Positions 35,671-46,106 of a stretch of DNA of 64,000 bases are shown here, one piece after another. Made by a program: the position numbers and the translations under genes. Below the pieces are notes generated by a model. That model did no database searches, had not been told where the DNA came from, and saw only the letters and a list, made by a program, of their open reading frames with translations. Positions within the stretch are counted from its first letter, which is position 1. Every line of letters begins with the position of its first letter. The stretch comes from Heliopora coerulea (taxonomy: Eukaryota > Cnidaria > Anthozoa > Scleralcyonacea > Helioporidae): assembly GCA_030142905.1 (NCBI GenBank), contig JASJOG010000015.1, forward strand, positions 3,408,501 to 3,472,500. The letters are read 5' to 3'.

Positions 35671-36790
35671 TTGAGCTTGCGAAAATTGTTGAAGGAAATT
35701 TTAAAAGCGAAGAGTGGAGATGAATCCATATTTGGTCAAGTTTACTTTAGATTTAAATTGTACTTTCCTAAGTTCCTGTTAAAATTTCGTAACTGTTTGA
35801 TGTTTGAGAAAACGTGAGGACTTGGATATATTAAGGTAGATGAACGATGTTTAAGCTCGATGTTCAGAAAATGATTTCTGACCCCTAGACGGGGATCGAA
35901 CCCGCAACATTCTGATGACCGGGTAGACGCTCTAACCATTGAGCTACCGGGACTCAGATGGTGAGCTAAGGTGCAAATTCGATATATATGTGCGACCTAA
36001 GCACATATATATCGAAAATTTCGTAACTTCCTGTTTTCAAGATGGAGTGACGTACACTCTTGGGTGTTTGTCCTTTGTCAAAAGCTTGCCGGGCAATATT
36101 TAGTTTTAAATTTCATAAGTTGAGATTATTAAGTTACAGGTTAACTAGAAGCGTAACAATTTAAGTAGATGTCCGTGGCGATTTGCACAAGGAGCAAAAA
36201 TATTTCTGGAAAAGGGACGTGGAAAATTTCCCTGTCAAAAGCAGGCCGTGCAGTAGTTAATCTTAACAAGAAATTGTTTGATGAGTTAAGATTTACAAAT
36301 TTGCAGTCTGGCAAAAAAAATAACAGTTTAAGCAGATGTCCAGCAGCTACCTTATCGTGACTAATTTTCGCGGTCACTTAATTTCGCGAATTTGAAACAC
36401 ATTTCGTGATTTGGCCATGAAATCATGTCAAAGGGAACGAAATTTTGTGAATAATATTCTTAGATTTTAAATAAGTGCAGATGATAATATTGCTATAATT
36501 TAACAACATTTGAGTGTAATTGTAGACACACGGCCGTTTGAAGCCCAGCTCTTCACATCGTAAGCCATGGCTTTCCAAGAAAACATGCTGAAACTCTTGA
36601 TGTCGTCGGAAGAGAAATTTGTGACATGACCGTCAAAAGTTTATTCAAGACAAACTGTTGAAATGTTACGTTTTAAGACAGGAGTCCACTGGAAGATTTG
36701 GTTGTACTTTGACAACACTTTGGAGAAAGTGTTAGAAACGACGATTGTCGAAGCTTTCATGAACAGTCTGGAAGAAATATAGCCAGCTGC
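35671..36790. repeat. Truncated b-type monomer scrap (M6)
   Basis: This matches M2 from about 8195 to about 8640 and again from about 8930 to about 9110. The first 2.4 kb of a b monomer and everything beyond, including the GPCR, are missing. It holds an inserted SINE and ends about 20 bp before a TTAGGG-like tract. No gene is seen. Confidence 0.75.
35795..36028 (-). mobile_element. tRNA-derived SINE (family B) with 14-bp target duplication
   Basis: A 220-bp insertion flanked by aaaatttcgtaact at 35781-35794 and 36015-36028. The uninterrupted site is readable in M2 and M4. The minus strand gives a tRNA-like head between 35877 and 35955 with A-box tagctcaatggttagagc and B-box gggttcgatcccc. 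Acceptor-stem pairing is poor, so it is not a functional tRNA. The distal end contains a small tatatatgtgc/gcacatatata palindrome. Confidence 0.85.
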
Positions 36791-36812
36791 TAATAGACTT
36801 CAATTGTTAAAG

Positions 36813-36871
36813 TTAGGTTAGGGTTAGGGTTAAGGTTAGGATTAGGGTTAGGTTTAGGTTGAGGTGAGGTT
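36813..36871 (+). repeat. Interstitial telomere-like TTAGGG tract
   Basis: About ten degenerate units (ttaggttagggttaggg and variants gttaagg, ttaggatt, tttaggttgagg). TTAGGG is the usual metazoan, including cnidarian, telomere repeat. It sits exactly where homology to the GPCR array ends. Confidence 0.8.
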
Positions 36872-36934
36872 GCCCAGATTACAATCTGGCCACGAATCAA
36901 AGCGTTGTTCCAAAATTTAGAACTGACGCTGTAA

Positions 36935-37030
36935 GTCGTAGGATGAATATTAATGCCCAGCTCCAAATTCGAATTTTGAGCTGGGCATTAACATTCATCC
37001 TACGACTACGATTCCCGCCTAGTATATCCT
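36935..37030. mobile_element. Tight palindrome plus shared tail (foldback relative)
   Basis: Arms of 29 bp (36935-36963 and 36978-37006) differ at one base. The right arm runs on into acgattcccgcctagtata, the same tail seen at 17208-17224 and in the M2/M4 foldback elements. It lacks hammerhead core motifs, so it is either a short derivative or a different truncation of the family. Confidence 0.65.
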
Positions 37031-37224
37031 TGGTCAATATTTTAACTGACGCTATAAGGTTATTAGAACGGGTGGAACGGCTGGTAATAACTCAAGCAGT
37101 GATTGGGCAATCCATCCTTTCTGTCATAACAGGGATTAAAGGGTCAGTCTTTACTAAAACTTACCATTGTGCCACGTGATTTCTATTACTCAAACGTAGA
37201 AAAAAGTGGACCAAAACTTTAAGG

Positions 37225-37500
37225 GAAATAAGTTTCCTTTGCACAAGGGGGTGAGATTGATAGCCTGCTGGTCTCCCACTTAGAAAACAATCCTAATCGA
37301 GTCCAACGGTAAAATTGCTGCCCGTTGTGATCGTCTTCGTAAGATGGCAGTAAGGAAAGGCTTGAAAGCGGGCCGTCTCAAAAGAATTGAAAACGAGACG
37401 AAAAGGGTGAGGCCTGACATGGCCAAGGTCTTGACTCGTCAGGCGTCGGCAAAGCTGTTGGAGCAAGGCCTAAGGTATCTTGACCAACATTTGTACATCT
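37225..37500 (+). pseudogene. Unidentified coding-like segment with a frameshift
   Basis: One frame reads FAQGGEIDSLLVSHLENN and stops at about 37312. The overlapping frame then continues GKIAARCDRLRKMAVRKGLK and, after a further charged stretch, KVLTRQASAKLLEQGLR to about 37490. Composition (many K, R, E, L) and lack of low complexity suggest real former coding sequence, probably helical. I do not recognise the family. It then runs into the trinucleotide tract. It could be part of a mobile-element protein. Confidence 0.35.
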
Positions 37501-37563
37501 ACTCTTATACATCTACTCCTATTCCTGCTCCTGTTTCTACTTTTGTTGTTACTCCTGGTCCTA

Positions 37564-37706
37564 TACTTCTGCTACTACCCATACACCACCTACTACTACT
37601 ACTCCAAATCTTGTTCCTGTTACTATTACTGCTGCTACTGCTACTGCTGCTACTGCTACTGCTGCTACTATTACTGCTACTGCTACTTCTACTATGCTAC
37701 TGCTTG
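37564..37706. repeat. Imperfect CTG/CTA trinucleotide tract
   Basis: About 140 bp of ctactg/ctgcta triplets. It creates long poly-Leu and Tyr/Cys-rich open frames that should not be taken as genes. Confidence 0.95.
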
Positions 37707-37734
37707 GTAGCGAAACTAAGCACAGCAACTGGTC

Positions 37735-37990
37735 ATGATAACTTCACAATTAACCTACACTGCTGAAGTCAACTGAAAAATGTTGACTCGAGCGGGATTT
37801 GAACTCACACCTTCGGGATACCGGTCCGCCGCTCTACCTGTTGAGCTATCGAGTCCACAGGGATTGGAGGCGAGTTTTTACCCAATCTAAGTGCACGAAA
37901 TATTCTCGCGACAACTTAACACTATCCACGAGGATGGATGCGCAGTGTTTCAATTTCATTTCAGAATCATCCTCAGGGTATTATGAATAG
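37735..37990 (-). mobile_element. tRNA-derived SINE (family A), left member of inverted pair
   Basis: The minus strand carries a tRNA-like head (37797-37860, B-box gagttcaaatcccgc and A-box tagctcaacaggtagagc) and body words cgcgacaac and tttcagaatcatcctcaggg. The first about 125 bp mirror the copy to the right. Confidence 0.75.
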
Positions 37991-38145
37991 GGATATGTAG
38001 CTCAACAGGTAGAGCGACGGACCGGTATCCCGAAGGTGCGAGTTCAAATCCCGCTCGAGTCAACGTTTTTCAGTTGACTTCGGCAGTGTAGGTTAATTGT
38101 GAAGTTATCATTTCATAATACCCTGAGGATGATTCTGAAATACAA
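37985..38145 (+). mobile_element. tRNA-derived SINE (family A), right member of inverted pair
   Basis: Plus-strand tRNA-like head at 37994-38065, then tcagttgactt...gtaggttaattgtgaag, complementary to 37735-37790, and a mirrored ataccctgaggatgattctg. The two copies form an inverted repeat of about 125 bp with a short internal loop. Confidence 0.75.
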
Positions 38146-38261
38146 CTGGTCATGTCACGTGAATTTAAGATTATCTATGCATAGCAACAGGATCATGCTA
38201 TGCAAATATAAATTTTACGCGATCTTTAGATATCAAGCAAAACATGAATAACATTTTGTTG

Positions 38262-39370
38262 CAATTTTTTTTTCATGCTTGGCGTACCACAACCTAGACC
38301 ACTAACTATTGCTTTTTTATGTATTAACCATTGCCTGGGTGAGTGTATAAGCAAACTTAACATTGATCTAGGTAACGTAGATAAATGGCTAACTGCCAAT
38401 AAGTTAACACTGAATGAAGGGAAAACGGAATTTATGCTGACCGGATCCAGACAGAGACTAAACCAATTTTTCGGTAATCCTAGTATAATGCTTGGCAACC
38501 ATACAATACAACAGGTGCCAAATAAGAAAGTTTTAGGAGTTATTGATGAAAATCTAAAGTGGAATGAACACAATGATGCTCAATGCAAAAACATTTCTAA
38601 AGCTATTGCGCTGTTGAGGAGAGCAAAACAGTTTGTAACTCACGAAGCACTCTTAAATATGTTCAATTCACTTGTACTGCCCCACTTCACCTATTGTTCG
38701 ATTGTATGGAATGATGGGAATTGCGCTCACATTGATAAACTATATAAATTACAAAAGCAAGCCGCTCGAGTGATAACGGGTTCTAATTACGAAATAAGAT
38801 CAACAGGAATTTTTGATGAATTACAATGGGAACCTATAAAAAATATTCTTAGGAAAAGGGAGAATATTATGACATTCAAGGCGTTGAGAGGCATAACTCC
38901 CAGTTACTTATCAGACCTCTTTACCACTTGTCATAATGATTCACATCAATTGAGAAGTAACAATAGAAAACTTTGTTTAAAAAAAACCAAAAACGAATTA
39001 CTTAAGAAAAAGTTTCTCATATCATGGAGCTATGTCTTGGAATGACCTACCACCCGTAATCCTTGACAGTTATGAACAACTTTCAGTCTACTCATTCAAA
39101 AATACACTCAAAAATCATGTTAATTTAGAGACAAATCTCTCATTAAGTTAACTCAATATAATCTATCTATACTTCAAATTTGTATGTTATTAATATTAAA
39201 TTCGAACTGCTGTAGTATTTTATTTTATTTTTTTTTAAGTATAATAGAAATGTGTAAATATTCAGTAATAGATATCTTTGTATAGAGTAAAACGGCCCCT
39301 TGAAAACCAGCATTATCTACGCTGAAGGGCTACCGTTTTAAAATAACTTTAAATAATAATAATAATGATA
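38262..39370 (+). mobile_element. LINE relic: reverse-transcriptase 3' part with internal deletion
   Basis: The plus strand encodes LGVPQPRPLTIAFLCIN, which matches the GVPQGSxLGPLLFxxYIN block of non-LTR reverse transcriptases. It then jumps straight to VDKWLTANKLTLNEGKTEFM, skipping the YADD catalytic segment. LGVIDENLKWNEH, FNSLVLPHFTYCSIVW, LQKQAARVITGSNY and RLRSNN-like blocks follow. Near 39010 the frame shifts and the usual end (SYHGAMSWNDLPP, then SVYSFKNTLKNH) is read in another frame. The tail ends in an AAT microsatellite at about 39349-39366. It is an inactive L2/CR1-like fragment; the subfamily is uncertain. Confidence 0.85.
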
Positions 39371-40060
39371 TAGAATATCGCGGATCATTTTAAATTTGTA
39401 TGTAGCGTTACTTGTTGCTACTCTTAGGTAATGTTGAACTTACACAGCATAACCAGTTGCTATGCTTTTTTATTGACCTCCTAGTTACCACGATTAACTT
39501 TAATTAGAGAAATTAACGCTTTTAAAATGAAGTTTTCAATCTTTCAATCAAAAAACCAAATAGAGTTTAAGCTTAGCTGCTACCGTCCTAGGATACGTGT
39601 TATTCAACTCTTCTGTCGGCGAACAAAATCGTCCGGGGTTAGCTTGAGTAAAATGATACAAGACATGTCCGGACAGAAAGGAGGTAAGGAGGAGTTCAAA
39701 GTTCGACGTTTCGAAAGACTAAATGTTGTACATGGTTTTAGATGTGATGGATGATATTGTATAACTGAGATGTCCTTTCGTTTGGGAAAAAAAGAAAACA
39801 AACGATGGGGGTCAAATTTTACCAAGTTCCACGAAAACTACCTCACGTCATGGGTGGTGTTTCATTTCCCAGAAACCAAACTCATCAATCGCCATGTGAT
39901 AATTTCTTGGAAATGATAGACTTTCGAAACTTTACGGTTTTTGCCTACTTCCGACCACAAACAGAAGGATGGATATTTTCGGCTCGGAGTTATCTACACA
40001 AACCAGTTGTCACCACTCCGTTTATGTAGAGTGGCTGGCAGTAAATTTCCTTGCCACGCT

Positions 40061-41062
40061 TTAGACATTAACTGGGTCGATGCATTCCAGAGTTGTGGAT
40101 GAAGCGCGCGTACGCAGTTTGGTGCCAGTAATGAGCACGCGTATGGCTTCACGAATGTTTATGTTTTTGAAGCAGTAGAACAAAGGATTAAACGACGAGT
40201 TCAAGAGTACCAGGGTATCCGCAAATGGTAGGAAGAAAAACAAGTACAAAGTATCCACGCCGACTACTGTCTTATATCCCAACCCCATTGCTGTAGGAAG
40301 ATAGCTCAGGACCATAACCACCAACAAACAGACAATAGTTTTTGCCAAACGAGCCTCCTTTTTCACGTCCGTTCCACGCGTTACCTTTCGCATTCGTTCA
40401 CTGCCGGAGAATTGCCGTCCGTTAACCCTTCGATGAATCTTCGCATAAATGAAAGCGTTGACGACGAACAGGATAAGAATTATTCCGCCAGTGAACATTG
40501 AGAAAGCTCTGTAGAATTCCTCAAAAACAAACCGCAGTATGGGAAACGCTAACCAAACTGTCCAAACTGTGAAAGCGATGATAGCCATGCGGTTTGTTGT
40601 GATTTCATTACGATGTTTGATTGGTCGACACACAGCAAAGTATCGCTCGATACTGACAAGGGTGAGGGTAAGGAAGGATAAACCAGAGAAGTAGTACACC
40701 GTAGATCGCATAGCCACCCACAATGCGCAGTTGTGAATACTGTAGATTTCCATGATTTTTCGAGTGATAAAAAGTGGTTGGGTGGCCACGCCAACGGAAA
40801 CGTCCGTGATAGCCAGAAGCATAAGGAAGAAATTATGTGGAGTTCTCAAGGACGGTGTCTTGAAATAGGTGACTAGAAACACAGTGTTTGCTACGATGGT
40901 TATCAGTGTGGAAACTATGTTTATCGCGATGAGTAGAGCATTTGTGGCAACCTTCCACTGTTCCATTGGTCCGCAATAGTAAGGAAGTTTAAAGCAATCG
41001 CCAAACATATTGTCACCGCCGCAATCTCCAGTTGAGCTGTTCGTATTAGTGGCTTCGGTCAT
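40061..41062 (-). CDS. Class A GPCR, diverged sixth member
   Basis: An intact single-exon receptor of 333 residues, related to but clearly older than the M1-M5 set. N-terminal TNSSTG gives a sequon. The GPMEQWKVATNALLIAIN start of TM1, LLAITDVSVG in TM2, SIERYFAVC (DRY position with glutamate), short cysteine-free ECL2 region, LSYLPT in TM6 and NPLFYCFKN after TM7 all match the family. The TM3 top keeps HNCALW. It lies outside the duplicated block, on the same strand, and may represent the parent lineage from which the array expanded. Its upstream and downstream DNA has no counterpart in M1-M5. Confidence 0.92.
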   Translation of the reverse strand: MTEATNTNSSTGDCGGDNMFGDCFKLPYYCGPMEQWKVATNALLIAINIVSTLITIVANTVFLVTYFKTPSLRTPHNFFLMLLAITDVSVGVATQPLFITRKIMEIYSIHNCALWVAMRSTVYYFSGLSFLTLTLVSIERYFAVCRPIKHRNEITTNRMAIIAFTVWTVWLAFPILRFVFEEFYRAFSMFTGGIILILFVVNAFIYAKIHRRVNGRQFSGSERMRKVTRGTDVKKEARLAKTIVCLLVVMVLSYLPTAMGLGYKTVVGVDTLYLFFFLPFADTLVLLNSSFNPLFYCFKNINIREAIRVLITGTKLRTRASSTTLECIDPVNV

Positions 41063-44000
41063 GCTGCTTCCACGTCAAGTACGAAGTCGAAAATATATCA
41101 CGTTAATACAAGAGTGAGAGATTTAAAACTGGATGTCTTGCTGTGCGTCGTAGATTCCGTAATTCAAAGTAAATTTGATGATTTCGCGAGCGTTGAGATT
41201 ACGGTGAAATAAAATGCAGGAAATCTACCTGAAAAGTAACATGTTAAAAAGAAAATTAGTGAGGTTTCAGCCCCCGCATAGACGTCATAAACCAGGAAAT
41301 TTCAACGGCGTTGTACAATAGCCGAATAAAGAAATGAACTCTGCAATGAAGTTTATCACTGAATACGTTTTTAAAGTCGCACTCAGGTTTTCAAAGTCTA
41401 ATATTAGTGTTTAGTCAAGCCCTTGGTAATGACAAGAATAATATTAACTTGTCGCTTCCTCTTTCAATTCTCGCTAAAAACGGTGATGATTAAAAACTCA
41501 ACCCAAATAGATATCGCGCGATAATTTTAATACCTGTACTGTACTTTATGACCAAACATGCCTAGCTTAGTGGCAAAGCTCGTCAAGTTATTAACAACTG
41601 AGTTGGTGTATTGCCGTAACAGCGCAAACTCGTTCGTCAGAATGTTGAGAACTTTTGTCGAGGTGCTTCTTAAAATCAACTAATTTTAAAAAAGAAACCA
41701 TAGTTAGAGCTGTGAGTTAATGATAGTTCTTTATTGTTTTAGTGCGTGCGTGAGATGTTGCAAGTGACGTGAACGTATTAAATGAAGTGGACAGCCCGTT
41801 AAGGACCACTTTCGGTTTGGATCATTGGTATCCCGATTTTATAATGAAACACAGGCCATGAGTTTCATCTGTATTTAGCGCTTCGAATTCAATCATTTAC
41901 GAGGTGAGACTTCAATTTTAAATCTTACGCAACGATAAGATCTCTGCAATGTTTATGGCAGGACAAACTGTCAGAGATGTCGGTCACCAGAATTCCAACT
42001 CATTATACGTGTCTCTTGTTAGAGTCCTCAAATACTCGGCCGACTGCCATCTTCTTGTCAAGAGTCCTCGAAAAATAAAGCTGCAGTGCAAATACTCTTC
42101 CATGTTTTAGGAAAAGCAATTGCAGCTCGATAACTTTGGGGTTTGGACAATGATCCAAACATTTTTTCGGAAAACCAAGTCCCTTCGTGCAAAATAATTT
42201 ACCAGACGAAGGTACTTTCTGGGAACATACAGCTCTGCGAGAAAAATGGAGAAAAAGGTCGCGAAGGAGTTTTCTTCGACTACATATTCTGGACTAACAT
42301 CGAATTTGCGTTTCGAAGATCTCCTGCTCGTAAGGAAGGTATGAAATGAACGCGATATGATACGCACACATTAGTAGTTCATGGATGTGATATGATACGC
42401 ACTCACAAGTTTACTCCGGATGCCCTTTCTGGAACTCGTAAAAACTGCTAAAGTGAAGAAATTTTAGCCAGTGGGTTCGCGTGTTGCTAGAGATTTCCAG
42501 TCGTAATGATGTTGAAACGCGTTCGCTAACGATCTGTAACATAAGAACGGACGTCAAGAATCTTCTTCAACACTGAACCAAGCGATAACCACAATGCCCA
42601 CTTTCTTTGATTCGGATTAGATATCATCATGTAACGAGGCATTCGTAGCTGCTTGAACTACCATCATGCTTCCAAAACCTCCCTTGTTAAGACTGTCAAA
42701 AACGAGAGGTGTCGATGTGTGTCCGCGGTTTGTAGTCAATAATAACAGTGCTCAAAGTCGCACACTCATCAGGCGAGGACAAATAAATAATGTACTCCGT
42801 TTTTGATATCAAGTTCGTTATCAACAGCAGTAATACGCTAAAGTTACCGTAATTCGAGGAAGAAGTGTGGGAGTTGACTTCCTTTAATGAATTACCGCAC
42901 AACTGTGGAAAATTTCCTAGCAACGTGGATAATTACGGAAATTTTTCGGCCTGGTCTTCACTACAACTTACCCTTCCCATTTTGTCGCAAGATTCGCGAC
43001 GATGTCCCGGCACTACGGAGCGTTTTCACTCAATCAAGTAACCCGGACATCCAAAATGTTAGAGGGGATGACGGGCATGTTGGTGTACACAACAAATGAT
43101 AGCACTTAAAAATGCATAAACAAGATGCACAAATAAGTTGGCAATCATGTCAGGTGAAAACTCGACAGATCACCACGATTGATAAACAGCTGCTAAAATA
43201 CGCGTGATTCTAACAATCTTAAACACCGAATGGACGCATCCAGGCATTTTTTCCCCTGGCGATTGTTGAGCTGGGCCTGATAGTTCGAACATTGTCGAAC
43301 AACATTGGCCATCTTTGTTGGCTCGTAATGTTGGAAAAGCAGTTAATGATCCAATATCTGTTGCGCCTCATTTGTAGAGCATAATGTTTAACCGAAAGCA
43401 AACTTTCATCCAATTAGCATTGTTGGGCCAACAAAGGTCGGCCAAACTGAACAACAACGTTAAAAGGTTCAGCGGATCCTTTATTAATTCTTCCACGTAG
43501 TCGTCCCGGAGGTCTCGCCTTACCGAGTAAAATCGTTTTAGCGTTAACCAGGGTCAAATAGTGGAGCACGTTCTGGGTAGGTAAGGCGTTAAATTAAATT
43601 GAATCTTCTAAATCACATCACTTTTGTGGTTCGGATAATATGCGAAGCAATTAAAGATAAATCAGAATTGAAGCATTTGCTGAAAAGAAGTGACAAGCGA
43701 AACAGCAAAGTTCTTGGCAGGCTTGTTGTTCTAATATTGCAAAATAAAAAGAAGTGACAAACGAAACAGCAAAGGTTTTGGTTTGGTCCTGCATTTTGAG
43801 AGCAGTTTAACAAAAAACTATAAAAACAAAAATGTACTGAAAGTTATATCATAAGAAAGAGCGACTGTAGTAAATATTTAGGGGCACGACCCCCCCGGGC
43901 CCACCGCTTCCTACGCCTATGAGAGGCTAGACCTTTCTAAGTTCTATGTTGTTGAATCTTACAGTTGTTTTCCTCGTTCTTTCCTAGAATTCCATTCCTG

Positions 44001-46106
44001 CACAGTCAAAAATGTTTCTGAGCGCAATGCCGTATTCCATGCCTTTGGGCTTTGGGTGTGTACGTGGCAATATTTAGACTAACTGGTTTCCACAGCCTAA
44101 CAATATTTGAACAAATTTAATGAGCATCATTTGTCTTAATTTGGCAAGATGATCTGAAGAAAAAGAAAAAAACACTCAGTGCACTGAGAAATAGTCTGAA
44201 CGCTACCGCTCTGTAGTAGGCCTGGGACCATTACAGACCTGTTCCATTTATACCATCAATGCAACACCATGCATGCATACGCTCAACTTTTCAGTCAAAC
44301 TATTCAGTTTTACTCATTGTTCCGAGCTATAGTATTTTTCCAATGGAATTCCAAGAATGAAGTTGAGGCTATGCGTGTAACATGATGCATTTTGGTACTC
44401 CATTTACGTGATTGGTCGTCATAAGCTGGCAGTAACCAAGAATGAAAGTCATTTTGGAGTAAAAACTTCGTTGGCGAATGTCAATATGGCATGTTTTCTT
44501 TCTCAAGGCCAGAATAAACAAGACATTGTCTTGCAGCAAGTTTATCCTTTTGCATTTGCTTTAAGCTTGCGGGTTAACTTCCGCGTTGGCTGTGGTAACA
44601 GGCTTTCGTAATATCCAGACAGATTCCTTTGTAAATCCAGTGATACTCAATTAAAAGCTATTAAAGTAGCAGTTCAGAAGTGTTGCAGACAAGGTAGCCA
44701 AAATGGAGCACGGAAAAAATCTCTTCAAATTGACGTAGGCAGGATGAGTAAGAGCTGCCGGTGTAAAAGTGGTCAAGTTTGTCATTCGACCACCAATCGA
44801 TATACATATTTCGATTGTATACAAGGCAAACGCAAGGATCATAAATCAGTTGATGCTCTACACAAAACCTTGTACTTATTGTTGTACCAAATAGGATAAT
44901 GTTTGATTGTTGGTCTGAGTTCAGTCTTATGAATACCAATTGGGGGAAAAAAATCCCCGCTCACGCTAATATCTACACACAGGTTGAACAAAATGTACGC
45001 CCGAACTCTCGTCAACGAGTCTGTTAAAAGGTCTGAAAATGTATCTGATCTTATCTGAGAAAGTACATTCAAACGTAACCCTGGCCTCCGCTGGTACTTC
45101 ATTAATCTATCTTTAAAGGTCGTAGTCAGCTTGCTGGGTGGATTACCCAAGACATGAATTTTCAAACGACACACGGAGAAATTTCGACTGAAAATTACAG
45201 CTTTCTACAACTACATACTTCGAACAACTGCACCGATAATCGAATGACTACGCATCACCTTCTATCTCACAAGGTACCTTTGGTTCTTTAGCTTACATTC
45301 GCCGTTCGCACATCCCACAAGGCCACAAACATTTCATATTCTACTTCCCTTAAAATGAAATAGCAATTCTTAATTGTACAGATGATTTGTTTACCTTTGA
45401 AGATATTGCTCGGAAACAGAGGCGTCTTTCGGCAGCGTAAGATTTTTTATATCAGCGAACAAACGAAACACGCTCTTTAACTCAATCGTCTGGAAATTGT
45501 GAAATCTTCCACTTATGTTCCCGTCTCACCAACGATTATTTATTTCTCGTCTTCGAGACTTGAGTCTTGTAGCAGGAAATTGGAAAGAACGAAACTGATT
45601 ATCTTAATACACACCCAGTGACGTCATATCCGCTTAGAGCATAAATAGTTATGTGTCGCTCAACTGAGTCACCTCAGAAGGAACTAGAAGCCTAACTCTC
45701 ACATTTTTGTGGCCTCATATTTCTTGCCGCCTTAATCTTCTCGGCAAGCGCCCAAGAAAAATGTCCAACTTGTGAAGTTCATGCTATTCCATTTTTGTTC
45801 ATGATCATCTCGGTATTCTTTGATGGGCCGTGGTTCTTAAATTCACTTAGTAACTCCTATAGTCAATGTTAACTAGTTAACGTCCCAGGGTTAATACATA
45901 TCCTAGCTGTGCAATAGACGGAACGAAATCAAATTTACACTAATCAAATATCACTTCGCTACTACATTGCTCTACATTGTTCTACATTGTTGATAATAAA
46001 CTGAGAAGGTAAGTTACCTCAACCTCGTATACTAACCAATACTTTGTAAAAAATAACAGCACAGTTGATAACTCTGGAGTTTCCACATTATTCAAACAGC
46101 TTCGTC
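41063..46106. other. Long stretch without a recognisable gene
   Basis: No protein family is recognised on either strand. Possible relics are a block near 43240-43480 with repeated aacattg/caatgtt words that looks like an old MITE, and a GC-rich patch at 43880-43915 resembling the end of a degraded DNA transposon. At 45641 there is a cataaatag TATA-like word. About 75 bases downstream one frame reads LIFLAALIFSASAQEKCPTC, which looks like a signal peptide, but it has no ATG and an upstream stop. Confidence 0.5.

Noticed and set aside
37344..37766. 140-residue frame with a long leucine run
   Set aside because: The leucines come from the CTG/CTA trinucleotide tract; only the first part is possible old coding sequence and is listed as such.
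37990..38065. Possible tRNA genes at several places (for example 37990-38065, 35877-35955, 55193-55266)
   Set aside because: A and B boxes are present but acceptor stems do not pair and anticodon loops are unusual; they are SINE heads with SINE bodies attached.
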